A stretch of 64,000 bases of DNA from Gilvimarinus japonicus (GCF_042847215.1 NZ_AP031500.1:496001-560000), one strand, 5' to 3'. Shown: positions 45,943 to 54,267, counted from the first letter of the stretch. Numbers and translations are program-made. Notes: generated by a model not told the origin, from the sequence alone.

Positions 45943-47274
45943 GGGTCTTCCCTAATTCAGGTGGGCGGGAATTAAACACAGCCCTCCCAATTGAAACAGT
46001 ATGGCCGTCTTAAACCGTTCCTTATTTCTGAATCCTCGCGCACGTACCTTCAACAGTTTTATTCTGCTATTGATACTTTCTGCTCCAGCATTGCTTTTTC
46101 TATGAACGATCGCGTTGATGATTCCCCAGAGATTCTTCTTAATGCTAGCCGCCACTGTTTTAATCGGAGTTAGCCTGGAGCGGGCCGCCCATCCGTACCA
46201 ACGAGCCCAAGCTCTCTGAGCCCAACCTCGAGTAGAATAGTTCCATAACTGCATGGCGTATTGCCTAATTGCCCATGCTCGAGCGGTTTTCTTTGCCACT
46301 TTAGACAGTGAGTTGATAGTGTCCCAGTGATGGCTTTTTAACTTACCTTCGGAGCGCAACCAGTTAAAGCGGGATAGGTGCAAAGGCCTTCTTTGATCAG
46401 CTGGGGCGAACCGCATCTCTCCCTTTCTGACAGAATCGACGGCTTTGTTTAAATCCATCGCTACGTGGAATTTATCAAAGCAGATTTTTTGTTCCCAGCC
46501 ATCCACATGTTCTTTGGTGGCCGAAAGGTAGGCCGGCGACATGTCCATGCTAACGGTTTGAATTGAGTCGAGTTCTCGCTCCGATAAGCTCGTATAGAAG
46601 GCCGCAAGGCTGCTCTTTGAGCGGTCATCCTGGACATCGACGACCTGGCCTGATTCATTGGAGACAATGGTTATGTATTTGTGGCCTTTCTTGCTACTAA
46701 CTTCATCCACGGCTATATGCTGGTAGTCCACCGACTCACGGGCCGAAAGCCCCCGCGCCACGGCACGACGCATAATTCCATCAGTGGCGTTCCAGCTCAG
46801 CCCAAGGCGGCGGCTCACTGCGTTAATGCTGGCCTCTTTAAGCCACTGAATCGCCATTGCTTCGAACAGTAACGTAAAGCGTGAATTTCTTTCGGCCCAC
46901 GGGACATTGACCTGCAAAACACCGTGCTCGGGGCATTTTGCTCTGGGTACAGCGCCATGAACAATGGTCTGAAACTGGCAAGTGTCTAGGTGCCGCCAAC
47001 TCTTATCGCGGGTATCGTACCGGGGACATGCGCAACCGCACTCAGGGCATAGGGTCTCAGCATCCCGGTCGTGCTCGGTGTAGACATGGACCACCCCGTC
47101 CTTAGACAGCTCGACATGCTCAACTGCCCAAGGCTCTTGAAGCCCAAGAATGCTCTCGTAAAGTGATAGCTCGTCCATTAGTTGTCCAAGGATCAAATAT
47201 GACAAATTCGAGCTTGGTATTTTAGATGGAGAGTGAGGAGATGGCTATGATTCCACCCGAATAGGGGAAGACCC
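45943..47274. mobile_element. ISL3-family insertion sequence
   Basis: 1332 bp. Terminal inverted repeats begin GGGTCTTCCC at both ends. Flanked by a perfect 8-bp target duplication AGTTATAT (45935-45942 and 47275-47282), the size typical of ISL3. One transposase gene. Inserted between intI and its promoter. Confidence 0.92.
45952..47178 (-). CDS. ISL3-family transposase
   Basis: About 408 residues from ATG 47178 (a TTG at 47205 is possible). N-terminal zinc-type motif CPECGCACP, then a DDE domain: IAVDEVSS, VSMDMSPAY and AGAESINSRIK. Full length with clean inverted repeats, so probably active or recently active. Confidence 0.92.
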   Translation of the reverse strand: MDELSLYESILGLQEPWAVEHVELSKDGVVHVYTEHDRDAETLCPECGCACPRYDTRDKSWRHLDTCQFQTIVHGAVPRAKCPEHGVLQVNVPWAERNSRFTLLFEAMAIQWLKEASINAVSRRLGLSWNATDGIMRRAVARGLSARESVDYQHIAVDEVSSKKGHKYITIVSNESGQVVDVQDDRSKSSLAAFYTSLSERELDSIQTVSMDMSPAYLSATKEHVDGWEQKICFDKFHVAMDLNKAVDSVRKGEMRFAPADQRRPLHLSRFNWLRSEGKLKSHHWDTINSLSKVAKKTARAWAIRQYAMQLWNYSTRGWAQRAWARWYGWAARSRLTPIKTVAASIKKNLWGIINAIVHRKSNAGAESINSRIKLLKVRARGFRNKERFKTAILFQLGGLCLIPAHLN

Positions 47275-47286
47275 AGTTATATACAG
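47275..47286 (-). promoter_or_regulatory. Right half of the split LexA box
   Basis: AGTTATAT (second copy of the IS target duplication) followed by ACAG. Together with 45931-45942 it restores CTGT-N8-ACAG. Confidence 0.75.
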
Positions 47287-47369
47287 TTATAATTTAGGTG
47301 TAGGAAAAAGCAAGGGCAGGGTTTTATGAGTACCGAAATGAAGTGTCTCTGTTATCCCTTGTGTCACTT
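47283..47369. other. Remaining intI promoter/attI region
   Basis: About 87 bp between the ISL3 and IS3-family elements. It should hold the native intI promoter and part of attI. I see no clear GTTRRRY core (GTTATCC at 47351 is the nearest), so the attI crossover point may have been lost when the IS3 element arrived. Confidence 0.4.
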
Positions 47370-47440
47370 TGTAATCCCCCCAGAAATTAACAGGGGCCAA
47401 AAGTAGAATTTTCTCGTATTATTTGCGCAGGAGATTTTGC

Positions 47441-47707
47441 ATGAAAAAGTCGAAGTATTCAGATAGCCAGATCATGGCCATTCTTAAGCAAGCTGAGGCC
47501 GGAACCCCGGTCCCAGAGCTGTGTCGCGAGCACGGCATGAGCTCTGCCACCTTCTACAAGTGGCGCAGCAAGTACGGCGGAATGGACGCTTCTATGATGG
47601 CCAGGCTCAAGGAGCTGCAGGAGGAAAACCGGCGTTTAAAGAAGATGTACGCTGAAGAGCGCCTGAAGGCCGAGATTGTCCAGGAAGCGCTTCAAAAAAA
47701 GTGGTGA
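47441..47707 (+). CDS. IS3-family OrfA
   Basis: 88 residues from ATG 47441 with AGGAG upstream. Helix-turn-helix (QAEAGTPVPELCREHGMSSA) and a leucine-zipper-like C-terminus (LKELQEENRRLKKMYAEERL). It ends over an A7G run (47694-47701), the usual -1 frameshift site that yields the OrfAB transposase. Confidence 0.92.
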   Translation: MKKSKYSDSQIMAILKQAEAGTPVPELCREHGMSSATFYKWRSKYGGMDASMMARLKELQEENRRLKKMYAEERLKAEIVQEALQKKW

Positions 47708-48528
47708 AGCCATCTCGACTCAAAGAGGTGGCGCAGGATGCAGTTAAGCACAAAGGCGCCAGTATACGTGTGGCTTGTGCGGCCGTTGGCATCAGTGATA
47801 CCTGCTACCGCTATCAGCCCAAACTCAGCAGCGAAAACGCCGAGATTGCCGATTGGTTGATCCGGTTAACCCATAATCAGCGCAACTGGGGTTTTGGGCT
47901 CTGTTATCTGTACCTGAGAAACGTCAAGGGCTATGGCTGGAACCACAAGCGTGTTTACCGGATATACAAGGCGTTAGAACTTAATCTGCGCATCAAGCCG
48001 AAGAAGCGGCTTGTGAGAGAGAAACCGGAAGCGTTATCGGTGCCCGAGGCTGTGAATGACTGCTGGTCAATGGACTTTATGCACGACCAGCTTGAAGATG
48101 GTCGAAGTTACCGGCTATTCAATGTGATTGATGACTTTAATCGTGAAGGCTTGGCGATCGAAGTGGACTTTTCCTTACCGGCAGCGCGGGTAATACGCGC
48201 CTTGGATCAGATCATTGAATGGCGCGGCAAGCCCAAGCAGCTACGTTGTGACAACGGTCCCGAGTACATTAGCGGTTTATTGGCGACTTGGGCGGAAAAC
48301 CGTGGTGTTGAGTTGGAGTTTATCCAGCCCGGCAACCCACAGCAGAATGCTTATATCGAACGCTACAACCGCACAGTTCGCTATGACTGGCTGGGGCAAT
48401 ACCTCTTCAGTTGCATCGAAGAGGTTCAGCAACACGCTACCAACTGGTTGTGGACTTATAACAACGAAAGGCCGAACATGGCCTTGGGTGGCATAACGCC
48501 AATACAAAAACTGGCGTTAGCCGCATAG
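47701..48528 (+). CDS. IS3-family OrfB (integrase core)
   Basis: 275 residues in the -1 frame relative to orfA, expected to be made as an OrfAB fusion. DDE motifs: WSMDFMHDQ, RCDNGPEYI and QNAYIERYNRTVR. Full length. Confidence 0.93.
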   Translation: MVKPSRLKEVAQDAVKHKGASIRVACAAVGISDTCYRYQPKLSSENAEIADWLIRLTHNQRNWGFGLCYLYLRNVKGYGWNHKRVYRIYKALELNLRIKPKKRLVREKPEALSVPEAVNDCWSMDFMHDQLEDGRSYRLFNVIDDFNREGLAIEVDFSLPAARVIRALDQIIEWRGKPKQLRCDNGPEYISGLLATWAENRGVELEFIQPGNPQQNAYIERYNRTVRYDWLGQYLFSCIEEVQQHATNWLWTYNNERPNMALGGITPIQKLALAA

Positions 48529-48568
48529 CCTTCTACTTTTAGCTTCGGTTAAAAATGGGGGGATTACA

Positions 48569-48595
48569 GCTCGGCCGTTGCTTTGGGCGTTAAAT
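48569..48595 (+). other. Truncated attC (3' half) at the IS3 border
   Basis: TGCTTTGGGC followed by GTTAAAT, a good core site. The same TGCTTTGGGCGTT occurs in attC6. The 5' half is missing, cut off by the IS3 element. Confidence 0.65.
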
Positions 48596-48613
48596 TGCTC
48601 CAGAGGGCCCGTC

Positions 48614-48979
48614 ATGGGAAGACGATATAGGCGAGGTAGATCTAGAAATTCAATCGTTTCAGATTCTGTTTTTATAGGATCTCGGCTTCCTTGGTGGGGC
48701 GCAGTTTTATTTGGTGCGGTTACATTTGTGATGTTCTATTTCATCGCTCCGGCGTGGTTTGAATCAAAGCTGTTAGCTCAAGAAACCAGTAGATTCTATC
48801 CAATGCTAGAGGCCGTTTTCGGTCGCCGAATTCATTGGTTTAAATGGTTGGGTGTAGCTTGCGGTCTTATAGGGTTGTTTTTTGGTATTCGTAATTACTT
48901 TGTCTCAAGTCGCGCTGGTCATAGTGAGCGTGGTATTGTTTCATTGCTTTCAAAACTATTCGGTAAAGGATTGGAGTGA
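48614..48979 (+). CDS. Cassette 1: two-helix membrane protein, unknown
   Basis: 121 residues from ATG 48614. A basic N-terminus (GRRYRRGRSR) and two membrane segments (about 21-41 and 76-94). It resembles the N-terminal membrane part of some Mrr-type restriction endonuclease proteins (basic start, then LPWW and two helices) but carries no nuclease domain. Function unknown. Confidence 0.65.
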   Translation: MGRRYRRGRSRNSIVSDSVFIGSRLPWWGAVLFGAVTFVMFYFIAPAWFESKLLAQETSRFYPMLEAVFGRRIHWFKWLGVACGLIGLFFGIRNYFVSSRAGHSERGIVSLLSKLFGKGLE

Positions 48980-48984
48980 ATGCA

Positions 48985-49068
48985 ATTTAACAAGGCCATC
49001 AAAAACCGGCCGCAAAATGCGCGGCCTACGACGCTCCTGTCGTCGCGCGTTTTATGGCGGCGTTACGG
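48985..49068 (+). other. attC site of cassette 1
   Basis: 84 bp, from ATTTAAC (fits RYYYAAC) to GTTACGG (imperfect core). Internal arms GGCCGC/GCGGCC are visible. Confidence 0.75.
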
Positions 49069-49090
49069 CCCATAGAAACCGGGAGAACTT

Positions 49091-49600
49091 GTGGAAATCC
49101 TAACCTTAATCGCAATATTTCTTGGGCCAATCGTAGCTGTCCAAGTAAGTCAGTATTTAGAGCGTCGGCGTCAAAAACATGCGGGCAAAGAATGGGTTTT
49201 CAAAACTCTAATGAGGACTCGCTCAACAGTGATGAATCCAGCCCATATTGAAGCTCTCAACATGATAGACGTTGAGTTTTACAGCAGGAATAAGAAAGAT
49301 CGTTCGGTTGTTGCTGCTTGGAAACTATATCTTGATAACCTTGGAGATTACCGGACTCCAGACGATGTTAAATATGCCAAGAGAAACGATCTGTTTCTTG
49401 ATTTGCTCTACTCCATGGCACAGGCTTTGAACTACGACTTTGATAAAGAACACATCAAGAACACAAGTTATATCCCTCAGGGGTATGTAGACGTTGAGAA
49501 AGACCAGCATCTCATTCGCAAGGGAATGCTCGGAATACTGAAAGGAGATATGGTCGTGCCAATCCACGTTACGAACGGCGGTGGCGGTGATCAGCCGTAA
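49091..49600 (+). CDS. Cassette 2: DUF6680-like protein
   Basis: 169 residues, GTG start with GGGAGA upstream. An N-terminal membrane segment (ILTLIAIFLGPIVAVQV) precedes a cytoplasmic helical domain (HIEALNMIDVEFY, VAAWKLYLDNL, DLFLDLLYSMAQAL). This pattern recalls DUF6680, a family seen in integron cassettes; the assignment is from memory. The stop codon lies in the attC start. Confidence 0.7.
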   Translation: MEILTLIAIFLGPIVAVQVSQYLERRRQKHAGKEWVFKTLMRTRSTVMNPAHIEALNMIDVEFYSRNKKDRSVVAAWKLYLDNLGDYRTPDDVKYAKRNDLFLDLLYSMAQALNYDFDKEHIKNTSYIPQGYVDVEKDQHLIRKGMLGILKGDMVVPIHVTNGGGGDQP

Positions 49601-49687
49601 CAAGGCAGTCAACCGGACACCCAAAAAGCGTGCCGCTTTTTGGGTTCCCTCCGCTGCGCTCCGGCGCCGGTTACTTCAGCGTTATGA
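49595..49687 (+). other. attC site of cassette 2
   Basis: 93 bp, from CCGTAAC to GTTATGA. Strong internal arms (CACCCAAAAAGCG / GCTTTTTGGGT). Confidence 0.75.
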
Positions 49688-49691
49688 AATC

Positions 49692-50207
49692 ATGAATATC
49701 GACTTCGAAAAGCAATTTCCGACAATTATCAAAATTAAAAGGTGGCTGGCTTCTTTGGGGGCCTCAGATCGTATGAGCCTGATAAGTACGGTTATTGCTG
49801 TTTTAGCTTTTACTGAAGCGAGGATTACATCAGGTGAAATGGCCGAGCTTACCAAGTCAATCTCTAGCCATGAAAGGGATAAGGCTCTCTACGAATCAAG
49901 GGTTGAAATTGCCTCATATATGAGAGAGGTTTCCTGTCTAATCGAAACAGCGAATGTTTCTCTTAGCTCTGAACAAATATCTATGTTAAAGGTCTTCAAT
50001 ATTGAATTAGATAACAGATTTAATGATTACAAAGTATTTAATGGAAACTACTTTAGTGATCCCAAATATGATTATGATGTTGCGGCAGTTCGTTATGGAA
50101 ACCATAGGCTTGATAGGTACATACATATCCATCAAATTATCCGTAACCTAAAGTCTCAAGTGCCAGTTGAACAGCTGACTCATGTTAATAATGTATGCAG
50201 CATATAA
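49692..50207 (+). CDS. Cassette 3: single-helix membrane protein, unknown
   Basis: 171 residues from ATG 49692, just after the attC2 core. One short hydrophobic segment near residues 28-44 and a mostly helical remainder with a Tyr/Asp/Asn-rich middle (NYFSDPKYDYDVAAVRYGNH). No family recognised. AT-rich codon use. Confidence 0.65.
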   Translation: MNIDFEKQFPTIIKIKRWLASLGASDRMSLISTVIAVLAFTEARITSGEMAELTKSISSHERDKALYESRVEIASYMREVSCLIETANVSLSSEQISMLKVFNIELDNRFNDYKVFNGNYFSDPKYDYDVAAVRYGNHRLDRYIHIHQIIRNLKSQVPVEQLTHVNNVCSI

Positions 50208-50291
50208 CAAAGCCAAGCACGAATTCCCGCAAAAATCGCGGGCAGGACGGCCTACACTATGTTTCGGCCGCCCGTGTTGGCGGCGTTAATA
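50202..50291 (+). other. attC site of cassette 3
   Basis: 90 bp, from ATATAAC to GTTAATA. Internal arms CCCGC/GCGGG. Confidence 0.72.
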
Positions 50292-50380
50292 AGCTGGTTC
50301 GTGCTTCAGGCTGTGTTCCTATAGCGGTTCTTTGAGGCAGATCCAACAATCTATATTTTTTGGCTTGGGGCTGGACATTG

Positions 50381-50539
50381 GTGTCAGAATTGGGCAAGTT
50401 GGCACTGAATAAGGTTTACCGTCAGGAAGCAAGGAGCGGCTTCAAATTCCCCCTCCTTTTCAATTCCTTCGGCCAACCTCTGGCTACGCTAGTGCTGCGC
50501 AGAGTAGCTCCGGCGCATTTGGGAGGCCAGCTTTATTAA
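50381..50539 (+). CDS. Cassette 4: possible 52-residue ORF
   Basis: GTG start, 52 codons, ending TAA inside the attC box TATTAAC as cassette genes often do; an in-frame TTG at 50360 would give 59. It holds GFKFPLLFNSFG and basic residues and no recognised family. The rest of the cassette (50292-50380) has no frame and no evident function. Confidence 0.3.
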   Translation: MSELGKLALNKVYRQEARSGFKFPLLFNSFGQPLATLVLRRVAPAHLGGQLY

Positions 50540-50619
50540 CCAGCGGTTTTAGTAAAGCCGCTAAACGCGGCGGGACGGCTTACGCTTCGCTCCAGCCGCC
50601 CCTAAACCGGGCGTTAGAG
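50534..50619 (+). other. attC site of cassette 4
   Basis: 86 bp, from TATTAAC to GTTAGAG. GCGGTTTTAG pairs with CTAAACCGG as the long arms. Confidence 0.72.
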
Positions 50620-50628
50620 GGCCAGCCA

Positions 50629-51060
50629 ATGAAGAAAGTGCTAGCGTTTATTATCTTGGTTCCGTCGATTTGCTTGGGCCAAAATATCAGTTCAATTTAC
50701 TGGTCTTATGGTTGCGACGGATACATATACCACTTCTCACCAGAAGAAGATAAATATCAGATATATACGAAGCTACAGGTTAAGGATAAGAAGTCAGGCG
50801 ATTACTACAACTCCTATCAAATGACAGAGGGGCAGCTGGTAAAGTCAGGCAAAGATACCTATTCCTTGATCAATAAGGATATGCCAGGCAAAGCTACTAT
50901 TGATTTCTCTGATATGGAGTTGGCAGTTCTAAGTTCTGATCAATACGGGCAAGCGCGCTTGTGGCCATGTGATAAAGAAAAAGCTGAACTATTAATAAAA
51001 GAGGCTAATGCGCACTTTAAGGTTTGCGATAAAAATACCTTAAACTGCACAAGCCTCTAA
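50629..51060 (+). CDS. Cassette 5: exported protein, unknown (copy 1)
   Basis: 143 residues with a signal peptide (cleavage near ICLGQ). The mature part is small, with Cys residues near 29 and 116 and a C-terminal pair (KVCDKNTLNC), suggesting disulfides and a periplasmic home. No family recognised. Near-identical to 53836-54267: 8 differences in 143 residues, counted by eye. Confidence 0.75.
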   Translation: MKKVLAFIILVPSICLGQNISSIYWSYGCDGYIYHFSPEEDKYQIYTKLQVKDKKSGDYYNSYQMTEGQLVKSGKDTYSLINKDMPGKATIDFSDMELAVLSSDQYGQARLWPCDKEKAELLIKEANAHFKVCDKNTLNCTSL

Positions 51061-51167
51061 CAAAGCCAAGCATCTGACGGCTTTTCCGTTGCTTGGCTTA
51101 TGCGCTTGACGCTAGGCTAGCGCAACACCAACCAACTACAAAGCCGCAGCTGTTGGCTGCGTTAGGC
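51055..51167 (+). other. attC site of cassette 5
   Basis: 113 bp, from CTCTAAC to a perfect GTTAGGC core. Almost identical to attC8. Confidence 0.88.
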
Positions 51168-51175
51168 ATAGGTAT

Positions 51176-51625
51176 ATGAAACGTATAGCAATAATATCTT
51201 TAGCTTATTTATTTTCGATAAACAATGTGTCAGCTCAAGATAGCTGGCTTTCTCCTTATTCAGGGAGAATAAATGCAGACGTTGAGCGAATTGAAGTTCC
51301 GGTCAAATCATATTTTGAGGTGCCAGCTTCCAAGTTGGGGACCGCAGAATATTGGTTGTCCGACTCCAACTATTTAATTAGAAATATAAATGAGTATTTT
51401 GGTTACGTTGATTTTCAGTGTTTGGATAATGAAAAAATGTTTTTAATAAGAGCATTGTATGAGAATGGAGGTACGGGTCGGTATAGGTTGTATTGGGTGA
51501 ATTCAAGCCTTATCGTTTCCCATGCTTCACTAGGTAAAAGTAGTCCTCCAAAAAAATCAGCCTTAGTGGTTTGTTTGTCCAAAAAACCCAATGCAGTTTA
51601 CAGCTCCTTATCCGGTGCCATCTAA
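51176..51625 (+). CDS. Cassette 6: exported protein, unknown
   Basis: 149 residues with a signal peptide (cleavage near VSAQD). The mature domain has many aromatic residues (SWLSPYSG, EYWLSDSNYL) and two Cys (DFQCLD, LVVCLS). No family recognised. The ATG is 8 bp after the previous core site. Confidence 0.7.
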   Translation: MKRIAIISLAYLFSINNVSAQDSWLSPYSGRINADVERIEVPVKSYFEVPASKLGTAEYWLSDSNYLIRNINEYFGYVDFQCLDNEKMFLIRALYENGGTGRYRLYWVNSSLIVSHASLGKSSPPKKSALVVCLSKKPNAVYSSLSGAI

Positions 51626-51627
51626 AT

Positions 51628-51704
51628 GCCTAACAAACAAAGGCACAATCGCCCGCAAAAATCGCGGGCTGGACTCGCTATCGCTCGCCTGTGCTTTGGG
51701 CGTT
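51628..51704 (+). other. attC site of cassette 6, interrupted by an IS
   Basis: Starts with a perfect GCCTAAC. The core is split after GTT by the IS1182-like element; GTTATGT resumes at 53476. The two parts together form an 81-84 bp site with arms CGCCCGC/GCGGGC. Confidence 0.8.
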
Positions 51705-53475
51705 GAGACTGTAGAAAAACTCCAAAAAATAGGTGTTTTTTGCTAAAATTTGCCATCGCATAAGGGATCATTGCCATGCCAAACTTCAAAAAGTATAACT
51801 ACAGCCAAGATGCCATGGTTGTGATTAATTTCGAAGAGCAAATTCAGCCAAATACGTTTGAATTTACGTTACACCACCTGATCGATCAACATATCGACCT
51901 CTCAGCTTTCCACGAACATTATAATAACGATGCCGGTGGTCGCTCGGCGTATGACCCCGCCATTCTTCTAAAGATTATTTTGTTCGCCTATGCCAAAGGC
52001 ATTACGTCGAGCCGAGAGATTCAGTGGCAGTGCGAGCATAATATTATTTTCAAAGCCCTTTCCTGCGACTCAGTCCCTCATTTTACCGGCATTGCGAGCT
52101 TTGTGAGTCGCTACCCGGAGGCGATCGAGTCTGTCTTTGAACAGGTTCTTTTGGTGTGTGACGAGCAGGGGCTTCTGGGCAATGAGTTGTTTGCCATTGA
52201 TGGTTGTAACATGTCTTCCAATGACGCGAAGGAGCACTCCGGCACCTTGCCTGAGCTGGAGGCCAAGCGTGACAAAATACAACGAAAAATTCGAGCGTGC
52301 CTGAAAGAGCATAAAAAGCTGGATGGCCGAAAGCCCGCCGAGCGAGAAAGAAAAAAGCAGCTGGAAAGCGCATCAGTGACGCTCGGACAGGAGTTCGAAA
52401 GGATCGACAAGTTCCTAAAGACGGCAACCCCACGGATGGGGCAGGGTAAAAAACCAAAAGAAGTCAAAAGCAATATCACCGATAATGAATCGGCTAAGAT
52501 GACCACCAGTAAGGGCACTATCCAAGGCTATAACGGTGTCGCTGCAGTGGATAAGAAACATCAAATCATTATTGAAGCGCAAGCGTTTGGCGAAGGCCAG
52601 GAGCACCACACACTAGAGCCCATGCTCAGCGGCATTAAACAACGCTACGCCCGCACCGGCATCAGCCCGGACATTCTCAAAGATCAAGCGATTATTACCG
52701 CCGACACCGGCTTCTCGAACGATGAGAACAATGAATACCTTCGCCGTGAAGGTGTTAATGCGTATATTCCCGACAATCAGTTCCGCTCACGAGACAAGAT
52801 CTTCGCCCAACAGAAAGACAAATACGGCAAGCGCCACCGAGACACGGTAAAAGGCGTGAAGGCTGTAATTCCTGCTAGAGAATTTATCTTTAATAGAAAG
52901 AAGAAAACGTGTCGCTGTCCAGCCGGCAAAGAGATGTGGTTGAAAAATGAAGTCATTATCTCGGATGAAAAACGTAAATTGTTCTTTGAAGGAAAGCTGA
53001 CTGACTGTCGCCACTGCGAACTCAAACACCAGTGTATGCGCAACCCAAGTTCGGCGGATACGCGAGAGGGGCACGGTCGGCAGGTTTCTATTACCTACAC
53101 CAATGGTCGCACTGCGACCGACTGGATGAAGCGACGAGTGGACAGCCGATACGGAAAGGCGATATACGGCCATCGTATGTCTACCGTCGAGCCGGTTTTT
53201 GCGAACATGGGTACGCAAAAGAGGCTTAACCGGTTCTCGTTGCGTGGAAAAACGAAAGTTCAGGGGCAATGGCGGTTATTCTGTTTAGTGCATAACATTG
53301 AGAAATTAGCGAATTACGGCGCGATTGCTTAACCACAGCCTTATCCACAACCACCTAAGCTGCACCGCGCAGAATAGGTGATTATGTTAAGCGAATGTGG
53401 TTGAATGATGATCAAACAAAAATCAAAGAAGACGGCTGTGGTGTATGTTTGTGAAAAATGTATTTCTACGGTCTC
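51705..53475. mobile_element. IS1182-family insertion sequence in an attC core
   Basis: About 1771 bp. Ends GAGACTGTAGAAA and, reversed, GAGACCGTAGAAA. The 3-bp GTT of the attC core stands on both sides (51702-51704 and 53476-53478); the exact boundary is uncertain by a base. One transposase gene. Confidence 0.82.
51776..53332 (+). CDS. IS1182-family transposase
   Basis: 518 residues. N-terminal FRNFEEQ-like segment, then the IS1182 pattern: FAIDGCNMSSND, GYNGVAAVDKKHQIII, ITADTGFSNDEN, a Cys-rich CRCPAGKEM...CRHCELKHQC motif and a C-terminal VEPVFANMGTQK. Full length. Confidence 0.93.
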   Translation: MPNFKKYNYSQDAMVVINFEEQIQPNTFEFTLHHLIDQHIDLSAFHEHYNNDAGGRSAYDPAILLKIILFAYAKGITSSREIQWQCEHNIIFKALSCDSVPHFTGIASFVSRYPEAIESVFEQVLLVCDEQGLLGNELFAIDGCNMSSNDAKEHSGTLPELEAKRDKIQRKIRACLKEHKKLDGRKPAERERKKQLESASVTLGQEFERIDKFLKTATPRMGQGKKPKEVKSNITDNESAKMTTSKGTIQGYNGVAAVDKKHQIIIEAQAFGEGQEHHTLEPMLSGIKQRYARTGISPDILKDQAIITADTGFSNDENNEYLRREGVNAYIPDNQFRSRDKIFAQQKDKYGKRHRDTVKGVKAVIPAREFIFNRKKKTCRCPAGKEMWLKNEVIISDEKRKLFFEGKLTDCRHCELKHQCMRNPSSADTREGHGRQVSITYTNGRTATDWMKRRVDSRYGKAIYGHRMSTVEPVFANMGTQKRLNRFSLRGKTKVQGQWRLFCLVHNIEKLANYGAIA

Positions 53476-53489
53476 GTTATGTGTAATAA

Positions 53490-53750
53490 ATGAATATTGG
53501 AATCTTTGAAGTTCTAATGATTGTTTTCATACCGGCAGGCACTTTTCTACTAAATGCCTGGCGTAAAAGGATCAGTTGTTCAAATAGGTGTCCACAAATC
53601 GCATACTTATTTGTTTCATTAATAATGGCGGGAGCGCCGCTAATTTACGTGCAAAGTATTGAACCAAATCACACTGCATTAGGCGTTGTTCTATCGGGTG
53701 TTGCGCTGTTTTGGTTTGCTATAGTGGGGGCTCGTCGTGCAAACACATAA
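53490..53750 (+). CDS. Cassette 7: two- to three-helix membrane protein, unknown
   Basis: 86 residues, three hydrophobic segments (about 5-20, 36-54 and 63-80). No family recognised. Before the IS insertion its ATG lay 8 bp after the attC6 core. Confidence 0.65.
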   Translation: MNIGIFEVLMIVFIPAGTFLLNAWRKRISCSNRCPQIAYLFVSLIMAGAPLIYVQSIEPNHTALGVVLSGVALFWFAIVGARRANT

Positions 53751-53828
53751 CAAGGCGGTGTTGTCGCCTTCGGCTGGGACTGCCATTCCGCTGGCGCTCC
53801 ATGTCAGCCCCAAACCGCGGCGTTAGGG
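53745..53828 (+). other. attC site of cassette 7
   Basis: 84 bp, from ACATAAC to GTTAGGG. Arms GGCGGTGT / ACCGCGGC-like are imperfect. Confidence 0.72.
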
Positions 53829-53835
53829 GCAACCA

Positions 53836-54267
53836 ATGAAGACAGTACTAGCGTTTATTATCTTGGTTCCGTCGATTTGCTTGGGTCAAAATATCAGTTC
53901 AATTTACTGGTCTTATGGTTGCGATGGATACATATACCACTTCTCACCAGAAGAAGATAAATATCAGATATATACGAAGCTACAGGTTAAGGATAAGAAG
54001 TCAGGCGATTACTACAACACCTATCAAATGACAGAGGGGCAGCTGGTAAAGTCAGGCAAAGATACCTATTCCTTGATCAATAAGGATATGCCAGGTAAAG
54101 CTACTATTGATTTCCCTGATATGGAGTTAGCAGTTCTAAATTCCGATCAATACGGGCAAGCGCGCTTGTTGCCATGTGATAAAGAAAAAGCTGAAATATT
54201 AATAAAAGAGGCTAATGAGCACTTTAAGGTTTGCGATAAAAATACCTTAAACTGCCGAAGCCTCTAA
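53836..54267 (+). CDS. Cassette 8: exported protein, unknown (copy 2 of cassette 5)
   Basis: 143 residues, same signal peptide and Cys pattern as 50629-51060. Differences are scattered substitutions (for example Lys3 to Thr, Trp to Leu near 112, Ala to Glu near 127), with no frameshift. Both copies therefore look functional. Confidence 0.75.
   Translation: MKTVLAFIILVPSICLGQNISSIYWSYGCDGYIYHFSPEEDKYQIYTKLQVKDKKSGDYYNTYQMTEGQLVKSGKDTYSLINKDMPGKATIDFPDMELAVLNSDQYGQARLLPCDKEKAEILIKEANEHFKVCDKNTLNCRSL

Larger units (their letters stand above)
47370..48568. mobile_element. IS3-family (IS407-like) insertion sequence without target duplication
   Basis: 1199 bp. Left end TGTAATCCCCCCA and right end TGGGGGGATTACA are perfect inverted repeats, with further matches inward. 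Two overlapping genes. The flanks (ACTT on the left, GCTC on the right) do not match, so no target duplication remains; a flanking deletion or recombination probably followed insertion. Confidence 0.9.
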
